Part shown: one piece after another, positions 18,309-26,704 of the stretch
Layout: every line of letters begins with the position of its first letter
Position numbering within the stretch: the stretch's first letter is position 1
Assembly (NCBI RefSeq): GCF_003605635.1
Contig: NZ_QMDW01000002.1
Span: 62,001-126,000, forward strand
Reading direction: 5' to 3'
DNA: 64,000 bases
Origin: Halonotius pteroides
Lineage (GTDB): Archaea > Halobacteriota > Halobacteria > Halobacteriales > Haloferacaceae
Notes under the pieces: generated by a model
What the model was told of the DNA's origin: nothing
Database searches by the model: none
Seen by the model: only the letters and a program-made list of their open reading frames with translations
Position numbers and translations under genes: made by a program

Positions 18309-18437
18309 ATGTTCAGCACGCTTACCCACCGTCGGAAACGGATAGAGACATTCGTCGTGTACATCACGATGGCGTTCATCGCAGCCATCATTGCAGGCTA
18401 CCTGTCACAACAACTGTTCCAGCTGTTGGGACTCTGA
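18309..18437 (+). CDS. 42-residue membrane microprotein
   Basis: A short frame, MFSTLTHRRKRIETFVVYIT onward, with a basic N-terminus and one hydrophobic helix of about 22 residues (FVVYITMAFIAAIIAGYL), ending QQLFQLLGL. The positive-inside N-terminus and single helix fit a real single-pass membrane microprotein. It is preceded by a 7-bp hairpin ending 9 nt before the ATG and by TTTAAAT 59 nt upstream. Function unknown. Confidence 0.55.
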   Translation: MFSTLTHRRKRIETFVVYITMAFIAAIIAGYLSQQLFQLLGL

Positions 18438-18501
18438 ATCGATCGGAGTCACAACACCGCTGGCGGTCATTTTCGGGCGTCCGAACCGGTAGACAGCTAT
18501 A

Positions 18502-18765
18502 GCTGTCGCTCGGGCACAAACTGCGAGGGAAGGGATTCGAACCACGGTCATTTCGATCTTGGTAATCGCTCAATTCCCTATTTCGAACCCTTCCAGAACG
18601 ATTTCAGCCCTCGCTGTCGCTCGGGCACGCAATGCGAGGGAAGGGATTCGAACCACAGTCGTTTCGCTCCTGATAGTCGCTCCACTCCCTGTTTCGAACC
18701 CTTCCAGAACGATTTCAGCCCTCGTTGTCGCTCGGGCACGCAATGCGAGGGAAGGGATTCGAACC
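18502..18765. repeat. 111-nt tandem repeat built on the tRNA-Leu 3' end
   Basis: Copy 1 is 18502-18612, copy 2 is 18613-18723, and a partial third copy 18724-18765 runs into the intact tRNA-Leu. Each contains the last 21 nt of the tRNA gene (acceptor strand plus T-arm half), starting at 18523, 18634 and 18745, exactly 111 nt apart. In copies 1 and 2 the tRNA identity ends after those 21 nt. Each copy also contains a TTCGAACCCTTCC stretch that looks like the same T-arm in the opposite direction. Copy 1 differs from copy 2 at scattered positions, so the duplication is not recent. The layout is that of integrase att sites left after element loss. Confidence 0.85.
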
Positions 18766-18828
18766 CTCGGACCCCTACGGGAGCGGGTCTTAAGCCCGCC
18801 GCTTTTGGCCTAGCTCAGCCACCCTCGC
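18745..18828 (-). tRNA. tRNA-Leu (anticodon UAA)
   Basis: An 84-nt cloverleaf on the minus strand. The acceptor GCGAGGG pairs with CCCTCGC, the D-arm has GGCTGAGC-type sequence, the anticodon stem-loop GGGCTTAAGACCC gives anticodon UAA, a long variable arm (about 12 nt, CTCCCGTAGGGGT region) marks it as class II leucine tRNA, and the T-arm has GGTTCGAATCC. CCA is not encoded. No intron is seen. Its 3' end is the template of the repeats on its downstream side. Confidence 0.95.
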
Positions 18829-18876
18829 GCATCTATTCGTTCTCCGATCAGACAAAAATCGGTTTCGGTTGGGAGC

Positions 18877-19215
18877 CTACCAGTCGACGCTGAGCGTGCC
18901 ATCACCGTGTGGGTCGGGCGCGATCTCGATATCCTGCTCGCGGTCGATGATGTGGATGATGCCCCGATCCTTTTTTGCCGGACACAGCTCGGCGGCCCGA
19001 ATGTTCTCGTCGAGGTCGGATTCGTCGAGAAAGTACGCTTGCGGGTTGGCAACACCGGTCTCGAGATCGAGCTCCCAGTTGTCGGAGGCCTCCGCACACC
19101 GACCCGCGCCGAAGCATTTGTTGGCCTCAAAGATGATCTTGTAGGGCTTTTCCTCAACCGACGGCGCATCCTCGACGGTGCCCACATCGCTGGGGCTGGG
19201 GCGGTCGTCGCTCAT
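18877..19215 (-). CDS. Ferredoxin with three-cysteine cluster motif
   Basis: A 112-residue acidic electron carrier. C34-FGAGR-C40 and C78-P match ferredoxins of the CxGAGxC...CP type; with only three cysteine ligands visible a [3Fe-4S] cluster is expected. The N-terminal 25 residues are an acidic extension. Start chosen at 19215 (MSDDRPSP). It lies just downstream of the tRNA-Leu, on the same strand, and is divergent from the TrpD-like gene. Its redox partner is not visible. Confidence 0.8.
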   Translation of the reverse strand: MSDDRPSPSDVGTVEDAPSVEEKPYKIIFEANKCFGAGRCAEASDNWELDLETGVANPQAYFLDESDLDENIRAAELCPAKKDRGIIHIIDREQDIEIAPDPHGDGTLSVDW

Positions 19216-19305
19216 AATACGGCTTTGCAACTGGGGGATCTTTCGTGTGTTGGTTTTGTGAGACCCCAGCGAGATGTTTTTGCCTTCGACGGCTGAATGC
19301 TATCT

Positions 19306-20385
19306 ATGTCCAAACAGATGACGACGTTCGGCGAGTGGCCCCTGAAACGGCTGATGACGGAGGTCTGTGGCTCCGGACACAAATCCGCCGACGATCTCAC
19401 CCGCGAGCAGGCCCTTGAGGCCTTCGAGCGGATCATCGCCGGCGAGCCCGACCCAACGACGCTGGGGGCGTTCTGGCTGGCCAACCGCTGGAAGCGAAAC
19501 ACCCCGACCGAGTTGGCGGCCTACACTGATCTGATGTGTGAACACGTCGATTCCGCCACCCCTGACTGTGATCCCGTCGACTGCGGTGCCAACTACGACG
19601 GCAAGGGCCGGTCAGCGATCCTCGGGGTTGGGGCGGGCGTTGTCGCCGCCGCCGCGGGCACCCCAGTCGTCGTTCACTCCGGCGACCGCGTCCCGACACA
19701 GAAACAGGACGCCTACAAACACGTTCTCGACGAGCTCGGTGTCCCGACCGAGGTGAGCCCCCAGACCTCCGCCAAGATGGTCGATGCGACCGGGGTTGGG
19801 TTCTACTACCAGCCCGCGTTCAACCCCACCGTCGACGAGCTATTCGACCGCCGCGATCAGATGGGTGTCCGCACCTTCGTCAACACCATCGAGACGCTGG
19901 CCAACCCTGCCGACGCGAACGTCCATCTGGGCTCATTTTACCATCTCGCCTTTGCGAAAAAGGTCGTTGAGACGTTCGAAGAAAGCGAGCACCACGACCT
20001 CGACCGCGTGCTCATGTTCCAGGGGATGGAAGGCTACGACGATATCCGTCCCGGACTCACGAAGGTCGCCGAATGGAATGCGGGCGACAGCGATGATGCG
20101 GAGCACTTCGATGACTTCGAGATCGAAACCGCCGACTACGGGATGAACTTCGAGAGTGAGGATCTCCACGTCGACGACATCGCCGCCGACTCCGCGTCGA
20201 TCACCGAGGCGGTGGTGACCGGCGAGCGCGACGATCAGTTCGCGGATGCGGTCGCACTCAACGCGGCTCTCCGGATCTATGCGCGTGAGGATGTCACCTC
20301 CATCGACGCAGGACTGACCGCCGCCCGCGAGGCCATCGACGATGGGAGTGCAGCCGCCGTTCTCGACGATCTCCGCGCCTTCTAA
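19306..20385 (+). CDS. TrpD-like phosphoribosyltransferase-family protein
   Basis: A 359-residue protein of the anthranilate phosphoribosyltransferase / nucleoside phosphorylase class (type III PRT) family. It has an N-terminal helical domain, DCGANYDGKGRSAILGVGAGVVAAAAG near residue 92 in the place of the phosphate-binding GTGGD loop, and VHSGDRVPTQKQDA. The glycine-rich loop differs from canonical TrpD, so it resembles the DNA-binding TrpD2/YbiB group or a specialised haloarchaeal paralogue rather than the tryptophan enzyme. An ATG nine bases upstream is also possible. No trp genes are adjacent. Confidence 0.75.
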   Translation: MSKQMTTFGEWPLKRLMTEVCGSGHKSADDLTREQALEAFERIIAGEPDPTTLGAFWLANRWKRNTPTELAAYTDLMCEHVDSATPDCDPVDCGANYDGKGRSAILGVGAGVVAAAAGTPVVVHSGDRVPTQKQDAYKHVLDELGVPTEVSPQTSAKMVDATGVGFYYQPAFNPTVDELFDRRDQMGVRTFVNTIETLANPADANVHLGSFYHLAFAKKVVETFEESEHHDLDRVLMFQGMEGYDDIRPGLTKVAEWNAGDSDDAEHFDDFEIETADYGMNFESEDLHVDDIAADSASITEAVVTGERDDQFADAVALNAALRIYAREDVTSIDAGLTAAREAIDDGSAAAVLDDLRAF

Positions 20386-20401
20386 GCGGTCTCGGCGTCG
20401 G

Positions 20402-22024
20402 TTAGCTATCCTGGCGCAACAACACGACCATCGAAAGCCCCGATACCGCCAGTAACAACAGCGACGGCACCACGGCGTACTGATAGAAGGCGTTTGCCTG
20501 GGCCCGCCAGATCACCGTCACCAGCGTCTCAAAACCTGTCGGCCGCAAGATGAGCGTGGCCGGGAGCTCCTTCATCGTCGTCAGGAACACGAGCGCGCCG
20601 CCAGCGACGATGCCGGGGGTGACCAACGGCAGCGTGACCGTCCGGAAGGCCCGCAGCGGCGTCTCTCCAAGCGTTCGAGCGGCCTCGACAAGCTGTGGGT
20701 CGACCTGCAGCGTCGAGGTGTGAATCGAGCCGACTGCCTGCGGCATAAATCGGACAACATAGGCGAAGATCAACAGCGGCACCGTCTGGTAGATCGCCGG
20801 CAGGAGGGGGAGGTCGATCCCATCAAACCCGGTAGCGAAAAAGACCAACGCTAAGCCGAGGACGATCCCCGGAACCGCAAACCCAACGTAGGTTGCCCGC
20901 TCAAAGAGGCGGGCCGCAAGCGAGTCGTGTTTAGCCGCGAGGTAAGCGACCGGAACGGAGGTGGCGACGGCGACAAACGCGGCGGCCGCGGCGACACCAA
21001 CGGAGTTTGTGACGGTTGACAGCTGAAGTGCCAGCGACGGCCGCGCGGTCAGATCCGCGGTCACGAACCACAGCCCAAGAATCCACAGCGGGACGAGCAG
21101 TGCCGCCCCCGCGACTGTCGCCGGCAACAGCGTCGCCGGCCACCGCCAGACACCAAGCGAGATCAACGGCTCCTCGCCAGCCGTCCCGACACCGTCACCG
21201 TGGCCGCCGCCGTCGGATCGAAGTCGGGACTCAATGGCGAGTATCACGAGCACAATCCCCAGCAGTTGTAGCGAAAGCAGCGACGCATAGTCCTGGCCGA
21301 AGGAATCCAACTCGACAAAGATCTGCCGGGTAAACACCGGCAGTCGCATGATGACAGGCGTCCCGAAATCCGAGACCGCATACAGCGCGGCCAGCAGCGC
21401 GCCGGCGGCGATCGACGGACGGACGTGCGGGAGCGTCACCCGGCGAAACGCCTGCAAGCGACCGTGGTTCAGCGTCCGGGCGGCCTCAAGCAGCGTCGGA
21501 TCAAACGATAACAGCCCGGCGCGAGCGGTGAGATAGACGTACGGATACGTATACAGCGTGATCACCAAAATCGAGCCCGGCAGCCCATAGATCTCCGGAA
21601 GACGGTCGATGCCGAGCGGCTGGAGAATCGCCTGAAACTCACCACGCGGACCGAACGCCGACACGAACGTGAACGCGCCGATGTAGCTTGGGATCACAAG
21701 CGGGAGGGCGACGACAACCGACCAAAACCGCCGGAACGGAAGATCGGTCTGGACGGTCAACCACGCCAGCGGCACGCCGATCAGAATCGACAGTCCGGTC
21801 ACCCCGCCCATCAACAACAGTGTGTTGGCCAACACGTCGACAGTCGCCGGACGCGCAAGGAGAGCCCACGCTCGGTCTGGCTCAACGCGTGTCGCCTCGA
21901 GTACGAGCCATGTCAGCGGCACCAACAACGTCGCCGCGATCGCGCCGGCTAACAACGTGAGCCCGGTTGAGCGATCAGCACTGCCGTCAGCGATAGCACG
22001 AAGTCGGTCGATAGGTGAGGTCAT
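20402..22024 (-). CDS. Iron(III)-type ABC transporter permease
   Basis: A 540-residue membrane protein with about 12 helices and two tandem binding-protein-dependent permease domains, the FbpB/ThiP arrangement used for Fe(III), thiamine or putrescine. Each half has an EAA loop: LLEAARTLNHGRLQAFRRVTLPHVRP near residue 180 and LVEAARTLGETPLRAFRTVTLPLVTPG near residue 455. The partner binding protein is at 28961-30103, and an iron box lies in the shared upstream region 93 nt from its start. No ATPase gene is found in the cluster. Confidence 0.9.
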   Translation of the reverse strand: MTSPIDRLRAIADGSADRSTGLTLLAGAIAATLLVPLTWLVLEATRVEPDRAWALLARPATVDVLANTLLLMGGVTGLSILIGVPLAWLTVQTDLPFRRFWSVVVALPLVIPSYIGAFTFVSAFGPRGEFQAILQPLGIDRLPEIYGLPGSILVITLYTYPYVYLTARAGLLSFDPTLLEAARTLNHGRLQAFRRVTLPHVRPSIAAGALLAALYAVSDFGTPVIMRLPVFTRQIFVELDSFGQDYASLLSLQLLGIVLVILAIESRLRSDGGGHGDGVGTAGEEPLISLGVWRWPATLLPATVAGAALLVPLWILGLWFVTADLTARPSLALQLSTVTNSVGVAAAAAFVAVATSVPVAYLAAKHDSLAARLFERATYVGFAVPGIVLGLALVFFATGFDGIDLPLLPAIYQTVPLLIFAYVVRFMPQAVGSIHTSTLQVDPQLVEAARTLGETPLRAFRTVTLPLVTPGIVAGGALVFLTTMKELPATLILRPTGFETLVTVIWRAQANAFYQYAVVPSLLLLAVSGLSMVVLLRQDS

Positions 22025-22117
22025 CGGTAGAGGTGAACGGTAGGTCAGCCGAACCGCTCTGCGGTAACAACGGTATCGGTTCCGGTCTGTCGGCGGTCGG
22101 ATTCCAACGGATATAAG

Positions 22118-22133
22118 TTTTAGGTTTGCCTAA
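22118..22133. promoter_or_regulatory. DtxR-type iron box 1
   Basis: TTTTAGGTTTGCCTAA follows a TATA-like ATATAAG (22111-22117) and ends seven bases before the ATG of the gluconate-dehydrogenase subunit 3 gene. It matches the first 14 positions of the DtxR/IdeR operator (TTAGGTTAGSCTAA type) with one change. Its position between TATA and start suits repression. It is also the only such box upstream of the divergent permease gene. Confidence 0.75.
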
Positions 22134-22140
22134 TCCGTCC

Positions 22141-22677
22141 ATGGAACTGACCCGACGCGATGCTGCTGCCGCGCTCGCTGCTCTCGGAGCCGGCGGCGTC
22201 GCGGCCGTCGCTGTCGGTCACACAGACGACAACGGTGGCCAACAGGCCGACGATATCGACAAGGCGGCGATCCGTAGGACGATGGTCGCCGCTGCCGAGG
22301 TTGTCTATCCCGACGACATCGCGGGAATCGACGAGTTTGTCAACACCTTTCTCGACAGCCGACTGGCTGGCGATCGTCACGCCGCCGCCGTCGACAGCGC
22401 GGTCACCGCCCTCGACGACCGAGCGCAGTCGTGGTACGGCGATCGCTTTGCCGCCCTTAGCGCCGACACGCGTGATGCAGTGCTCCGGGAGATGGCGGTC
22501 GATACGGCCGAACCGCGCCGAGAGGGGGAACCCCGGGAGACGGTGCGATACTACGTCGTCAACGAACTCCTGTTAGCGCTTTACAGCTCACCGACCGGCG
22601 GCGAGTTGGTCGGCACCGAGAACCCACAGGGGTACGCCGGCGGGATCGACAGCTACCAACGGGGGCCACAGGCGTGA
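22141..22677 (+). CDS. Tat-signal gluconate 2-dehydrogenase subunit 3-like protein
   Basis: A 178-residue small subunit. MELTRRDAAAALAALGAGGVAAVAVG is a Tat signal, and residues ~40-178 match the gluconate 2-dehydrogenase subunit 3 family (YPDDIAGIDEFVNTFLDSRL, FAALSADTRDAVLREM, and the C-terminal YSSPTGGELVGTENPQGYAGG). In bacteria this subunit accompanies the flavoprotein and is needed for its export. The start is at the Tat signal just after iron box 1; a start 15 nt earlier would run through the box. It overlaps the GMC gene by four bases. Confidence 0.87.
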   Translation: MELTRRDAAAALAALGAGGVAAVAVGHTDDNGGQQADDIDKAAIRRTMVAAAEVVYPDDIAGIDEFVNTFLDSRLAGDRHAAAVDSAVTALDDRAQSWYGDRFAALSADTRDAVLREMAVDTAEPRREGEPRETVRYYVVNELLLALYSSPTGGELVGTENPQGYAGGIDSYQRGPQA

Positions 22678-24299
22678 GCGGGCGGCCACCGGCCGAGGAT
22701 ATCGAGACTAGCGCGGGCGCGTCCGACCGCACGCCCGTCGACGACGCCGACGTGTGTGTCGTCGGTGCGGGGCCGGCGGGCGCGCTCGTCGCCGATCAGT
22801 TGGCCGACGCCGGTCGCGAGGTGGTCGTTCTCGAAGCCGGGCCGCGGTTCGATTTTGACGATCGGTTGGCCCGTCAAGAAAAGGCGATCCGGCCCACCTA
22901 CGACCGACCAGACGTGTGGGACAGCGACCCCGAGCGTGATGCGCACTCGAACTCAGGGGAGTGGTTCTACCCGCTCAACCACGCCCGCGCGAAGGGCGTC
23001 GGCGGCTCGACGCTGCACTGGCAGGGGATGGTGATGCGACTCCACGAGGCTGATTTCAACTCGAAGGCCGAGCGTGGCGTCGGCGTTGATTGGCCCATCG
23101 ACTACAGCGACCTGCGACCGTACTACGCCGCCGCCGAGCATGCGATCGGTGTTGCCGGCGGCGAGAATCCCTTTGGCCCGCCACGCGAGGAACCCCGCCC
23201 CATGCCGGCGTTTGAACCCTCTCACAGCGACAGCCTGTTTGCGGAGGCCTGTGACGAACTCGAAATCGCCATGCATCCGGTACCGAACGCCCGCAACTCC
23301 GAACCCTACGACGGCCGCAGTGGGTGTGTCGGCTACGGCACCTGCCAGCCGGTCTGTCCGTCCGGTGCGAAATACGACGGCACCGTGCATATCGAATCGG
23401 CCGAAGGGAAGGGTGCGACCGTCATCGACCGCGCGGCCGTCCAGCGGCTCGAACACGACGCCGATCGGATCACCGCCGCGACCTACGCGACGCCCGATGG
23501 CGAGTTTCGACAGGACGCCGACGCCTTCGTCCTCGCTGCCGGTGGCGTCGAAACCCCGCGGCTCCTGCTGCTCTCGGAGTCCGAGCAGTATCCCGACGGG
23601 CTGGCAAACTCCAGCGGCGCGGTCGGGCAGTTCTTCATGGATCACCTCTTTGCGGGGATGGGCGGCACACTCGACGAGCCGACTCGTCAGAACCACGTCG
23701 GCTTTCTCACCAGCGAAACTCACCAATTCTATGACGAGGCCGACGCGGAGCTCGCCCCGTTCAAACTCGAATTCTTCAACTACGCCGGCCCCTCGCCCGT
23801 CGAGATGGCGCTCACGGGCGACGATTGGGGCGACGACCTGCTTGAGCGGGTGCGCGACGGCTACGGTACACACATCGCCATGGGCGGGTTGGTCGAGCAA
23901 CTGCCACGTGAGGATAGCTACATCGGCCTCGACGAGTCGACGACCGATACCCACGGCAACCCCGTCCCGGATGTCCACTGGAACGTCGGTGACCGCGCGC
24001 TGCGCACCATCGAGCGCGCAAACGAGCTCCAGCGGTCGATTCTCGACGAACTGGGCGTCGAGATCGAATGGACAGCCGGCCCCGACAGCACCGGCCCAGC
24101 CTACCACCACATGGGGACGACGCGGATGAGCGACGAGCCAGCCGACGGCGTCGTCGACGCCGACTGCCGCACCCACGATCTCGACAACTGCTGGATCGCC
24201 TCTAGCTCCGTGTTTCCGACCGGTGGCGCGATGAACCCGACGTTGACGATCGCCGCCCTCGCCTTACGGGTTGCCGATGCCGTCGATGCGGCCGTATGA
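22674..24299 (+). CDS. GMC-family flavoprotein oxidoreductase
   Basis: A 541-residue FAD-dependent alcohol/sugar oxidoreductase. CVVGAGPAGALVADQLADAG (residues ~24-43) and VVLEAG bind FAD; GVGGSTLHWQG is the second FAD contact; the C-terminal ends with HHMGTTRM (catalytic His) and SSVFPTGGAMNPTLT (catalytic Asn). A cysteine-bearing segment CVGYGTCQPVCPSGAKYDG near residue 220 is typical of the gluconate-dehydrogenase branch. It starts at GTG overlapping the TGA of the small subunit and has no signal of its own, so it is probably exported with that subunit. No cytochrome c subunit is next to it, so the electron acceptor is unknown. Confidence 0.9.
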   Translation: MSGRPPAEDIETSAGASDRTPVDDADVCVVGAGPAGALVADQLADAGREVVVLEAGPRFDFDDRLARQEKAIRPTYDRPDVWDSDPERDAHSNSGEWFYPLNHARAKGVGGSTLHWQGMVMRLHEADFNSKAERGVGVDWPIDYSDLRPYYAAAEHAIGVAGGENPFGPPREEPRPMPAFEPSHSDSLFAEACDELEIAMHPVPNARNSEPYDGRSGCVGYGTCQPVCPSGAKYDGTVHIESAEGKGATVIDRAAVQRLEHDADRITAATYATPDGEFRQDADAFVLAAGGVETPRLLLLSESEQYPDGLANSSGAVGQFFMDHLFAGMGGTLDEPTRQNHVGFLTSETHQFYDEADAELAPFKLEFFNYAGPSPVEMALTGDDWGDDLLERVRDGYGTHIAMGGLVEQLPREDSYIGLDESTTDTHGNPVPDVHWNVGDRALRTIERANELQRSILDELGVEIEWTAGPDSTGPAYHHMGTTRMSDEPADGVVDADCRTHDLDNCWIASSSVFPTGGAMNPTLTIAALALRVADAVDAAV

Positions 24300-24316
24300 C
24301 GGCGTTCATCCACTAC

Positions 24317-24332
24317 TTTAGGTAAACCTAAA
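24317..24332. promoter_or_regulatory. DtxR-type iron box 2
   Basis: TTTAGGTAAACCTAAA is a perfect 7-bp-armed palindrome, directly followed by a TATA-like AATATAAA (24333-24340) 25 nt before the ATG of the GT2 gene. Here the box precedes the TATA element, in the BRE position, instead of following it. Confidence 0.75.
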
Positions 24333-24364
24333 AATATAAACCGGAGCGGGCAAAACGGCAGGTA

Positions 24365-25138
24365 ATGAGCCACGGACTGCAGCAGGAGGCCGACACGGAA
24401 CCGCGGACAAACGGGGCTGAGCATGCCGACGTGAGCGTCGCAGACGACACGGAGACAGACCGATTCACCTTCGACGACGTGAGTGTCGTGATGGGCACCT
24501 ACAACGAGGAAGCCGCCATCGGCACCGTCCTCGACGACATCGAGGCTGTCACCGACGGCAAAGCCGAGGTCGTCTGCGTTGATGGCTCCGCGGATCGAAC
24601 GCCCGAAATCGCCCGCGAGCACGGCGCGCGTGTAATCGAACAGGAGCCACAGGGGTACGGCGTCGCGGTCAGCGCGGCGTTGCAGGCCGCCGACCGGCCG
24701 GTCGTCGTCACCACCGACTGCGACGACACCTATCCGATGGAACAGTTGCCGGAGTTCCTCGGCGAGATCAACGATGGCGCGGATGTTGTCAGCGGTGACC
24801 GGCTCTACCACGGCGCGGAAGCAATGCCAGGTTTCAATCGGTTTGGCAATCAGGCCTTCGCGGCGATTGCAAGCGTCCTGATGGGCGAGCGTGTCCATGA
24901 TACGACGACCGGAATGCGCGCCTACCGCAAGGCGGTCATCGACGCCATCGAGTGGACCGAAAACACCGGGCTCTCGGCGGAGCTCCTGATCCGGCCGCTC
25001 ATGCGCGGCTACGAGGTTCATGAGGCCCCGATCAGCTACGCCGAGCGGGCCGGCGAAACAAAGCTCGACCCGATTCAGGGTGGCGCGGAGATAGCGAAGT
25101 CGATCCTGAAGGTCGGTCTCGAAGAGCGGTTCCTATAA
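24365..25138 (+). CDS. Family 2 glycosyltransferase (dolichol-phosphate sugar type)
   Basis: A 257-residue GT-A enzyme: VVMGTYNEEAAIGTVLDDIE, then VVCVDGSADRT, and the metal-binding TTDCDDTYPMEQLPEF (DXD-type). It has no C-terminal membrane helices and resembles dolichol-phosphate mannose/glucose synthases, which load a sugar from a nucleotide donor onto dolichol phosphate at the cytoplasmic face. The dolichol-linked sugar would serve the GT-C enzyme at 26705-28957. It has its own iron box. Confidence 0.88.
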   Translation: MSHGLQQEADTEPRTNGAEHADVSVADDTETDRFTFDDVSVVMGTYNEEAAIGTVLDDIEAVTDGKAEVVCVDGSADRTPEIAREHGARVIEQEPQGYGVAVSAALQAADRPVVVTTDCDDTYPMEQLPEFLGEINDGADVVSGDRLYHGAEAMPGFNRFGNQAFAAIASVLMGERVHDTTTGMRAYRKAVIDAIEWTENTGLSAELLIRPLMRGYEVHEAPISYAERAGETKLDPIQGGAEIAKSILKVGLEERFL

Positions 25139-25159
25139 GTTGCCAACCGGTGTGACAAT

Positions 25160-26647
25160 TCAGCCGCGGTGGACGATAGCGATATCGCAGTCGAGTTCTT
25201 TGAGCTGTTCGAATGTTGGCGCGTCAATGATTCGGGAGACAACGGTTCGATCAGTGCTTGAGCCGAGGATCGTGAGATCGTAGTTGTCGGCGTGTACTGA
25301 GAGAAACGACTCCAGTGGGCTAGTTGTGACGCGTGTTTCGATGGCTCGTTCAAACGGCTCGACCAGATCAGCGACCATCGCCTCGGCGGTGCGGCGGTCA
25401 CCCTCGCTGTCAATGCTGTGACAGACCGAGACGTAGCTCGTCTCGCCGGTAAGCCGTTCGGCGAAATCTAACATTGCGTGGGCCACCTCGCCGTAATGTT
25501 TGATCGGGACGAGGAGCCGCCGCCAGCTTGTCCGCTCGCCGTTGCTCCGGAGCACGACCACATCGAGCGTCGAGTTGAACAGCCCCCTGATGAACCGCGT
25601 CAACTCGCCGTCGGCCGTCTGGTAGGGCGTGACCACGAGATCGCAGTTCGTTTCGGTAGCGGCTTCGACGGCAACCCGGGCATCGTCTGGTTCGCCGGCA
25701 ACGACAACCACCTCACACGGGATATCGAAGCGGTCACTGAGGGATTCGGCGTGTGCTTCGAGCGATTCGGCTGTCTCGCGGGCTGGTGCTGGAAGATCAG
25801 CGGCGGCGGTTGAAACCTGTCCGTCGGCGGCCGATCCGGTCGCCGCATCCCCAGTCGGTGTCACTCGGCGAACTGCCGCTCCGCCGTCGGTATCAACGGC
25901 GTCGTCGGTCGCGTGTTCCCCGTCGGTGACGACGCTGAACAGAACGAGCTTCCCGGTGTCGTGGGCGGCGGCGAGCTGCGCGCCGAAGGTGGCGACGGTG
26001 TCAGCCGTCTCGCCGCGCATCGGGACGAGCACCTGATCGTCGGCGTGGGTGGTCTGATAGAGGTAGTCGGCGCGCTGTTCGTAGATTTCCCGCCGCCAGA
26101 CGACAAAGACGCCGACAACGATCACCGAGGAAGCGAAAACGCTCAGCACGTAGATGAACTGTGTGACCCCTGAGACGAGCACCAGCAACGCCGTTGAAAA
26201 CGCCTGTGACTCCTCTATGTCAAGCGCCCAGGTCACAATCCCGGTCAACAGCACGCCGAAGGCGGCCGCCCCCGGATTGATCTGGAACGTTTCAGGCGGT
26301 ACCCGATACAAGTACCGCGCGCTGACGGCAAGGGCAACCCAGCCACAGACCGCGCCCATCGTCATCCCGCCGACAAACCGCCGCGGCGAGGCGTACTGCG
26401 ATTCGGGCTCACGAAACAGCGTGAACGCACCCGAAACCAGCGGCGGAAACAGAAGGAATGGAAGCAGCTCAATGCTGTTGGCGAGCCATGTCACCAACCC
26501 GATCAGCAGCGGCACGACCAACAGTAGGGAAAAATGGATGAAGTTTCGAGTATCCTCAAGCCACCCGCGGAAATCACGCCGCTTTCGACGTATAAGTCGC
26601 AACAGCCGGCGAAAAACGGTTCGGAGCCGAACCCCAAGCGGCGGCAT
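25160..26647 (-). CDS. HPP-type membrane domain fused to two Usp domains
   Basis: About 495 residues. An N-terminal basic cytoplasmic stretch is followed by six predicted helices (residues ~38-190), with PPLVSGAFTLFREPESQYASPRRFVGG as the HPP-family signature. Two universal stress protein domains follow: residues ~207-360 (DDQVLVPMRGETADTV) and ~372-497 (SWRRLLVPIKHYGE ... ILGSSTDRTVVSRII). HPP proteins include nitrite transporters, but the substrate here is unknown. A GTG two codons upstream (26653) is an alternative start. It lies 50 nt downstream of the GT-C gene and may belong to the same transcript. Confidence 0.85.
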   Translation of the reverse strand: MPPLGVRLRTVFRRLLRLIRRKRRDFRGWLEDTRNFIHFSLLLVVPLLIGLVTWLANSIELLPFLLFPPLVSGAFTLFREPESQYASPRRFVGGMTMGAVCGWVALAVSARYLYRVPPETFQINPGAAAFGVLLTGIVTWALDIEESQAFSTALLVLVSGVTQFIYVLSVFASSVIVVGVFVVWRREIYEQRADYLYQTTHADDQVLVPMRGETADTVATFGAQLAAAHDTGKLVLFSVVTDGEHATDDAVDTDGGAAVRRVTPTGDAATGSAADGQVSTAAADLPAPARETAESLEAHAESLSDRFDIPCEVVVVAGEPDDARVAVEAATETNCDLVVTPYQTADGELTRFIRGLFNSTLDVVVLRSNGERTSWRRLLVPIKHYGEVAHAMLDFAERLTGETSYVSVCHSIDSEGDRRTAEAMVADLVEPFERAIETRVTTSPLESFLSVHADNYDLTILGSSTDRTVVSRIIDAPTFEQLKELDCDIAIVHRG

Positions 26648-26704
26648 AGCCACCGAGAGGGACGGTATCGATAAAAAGCCACGGCTCAGTGGCGAGGATA
26701 CCGC

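Noticed and set aside
18523-18656. Additional tRNA genes in the repeat array.
   Set aside because: Only the 21-nt 3' end is present; no anticodon arm or D-arm follows. They are partial copies.
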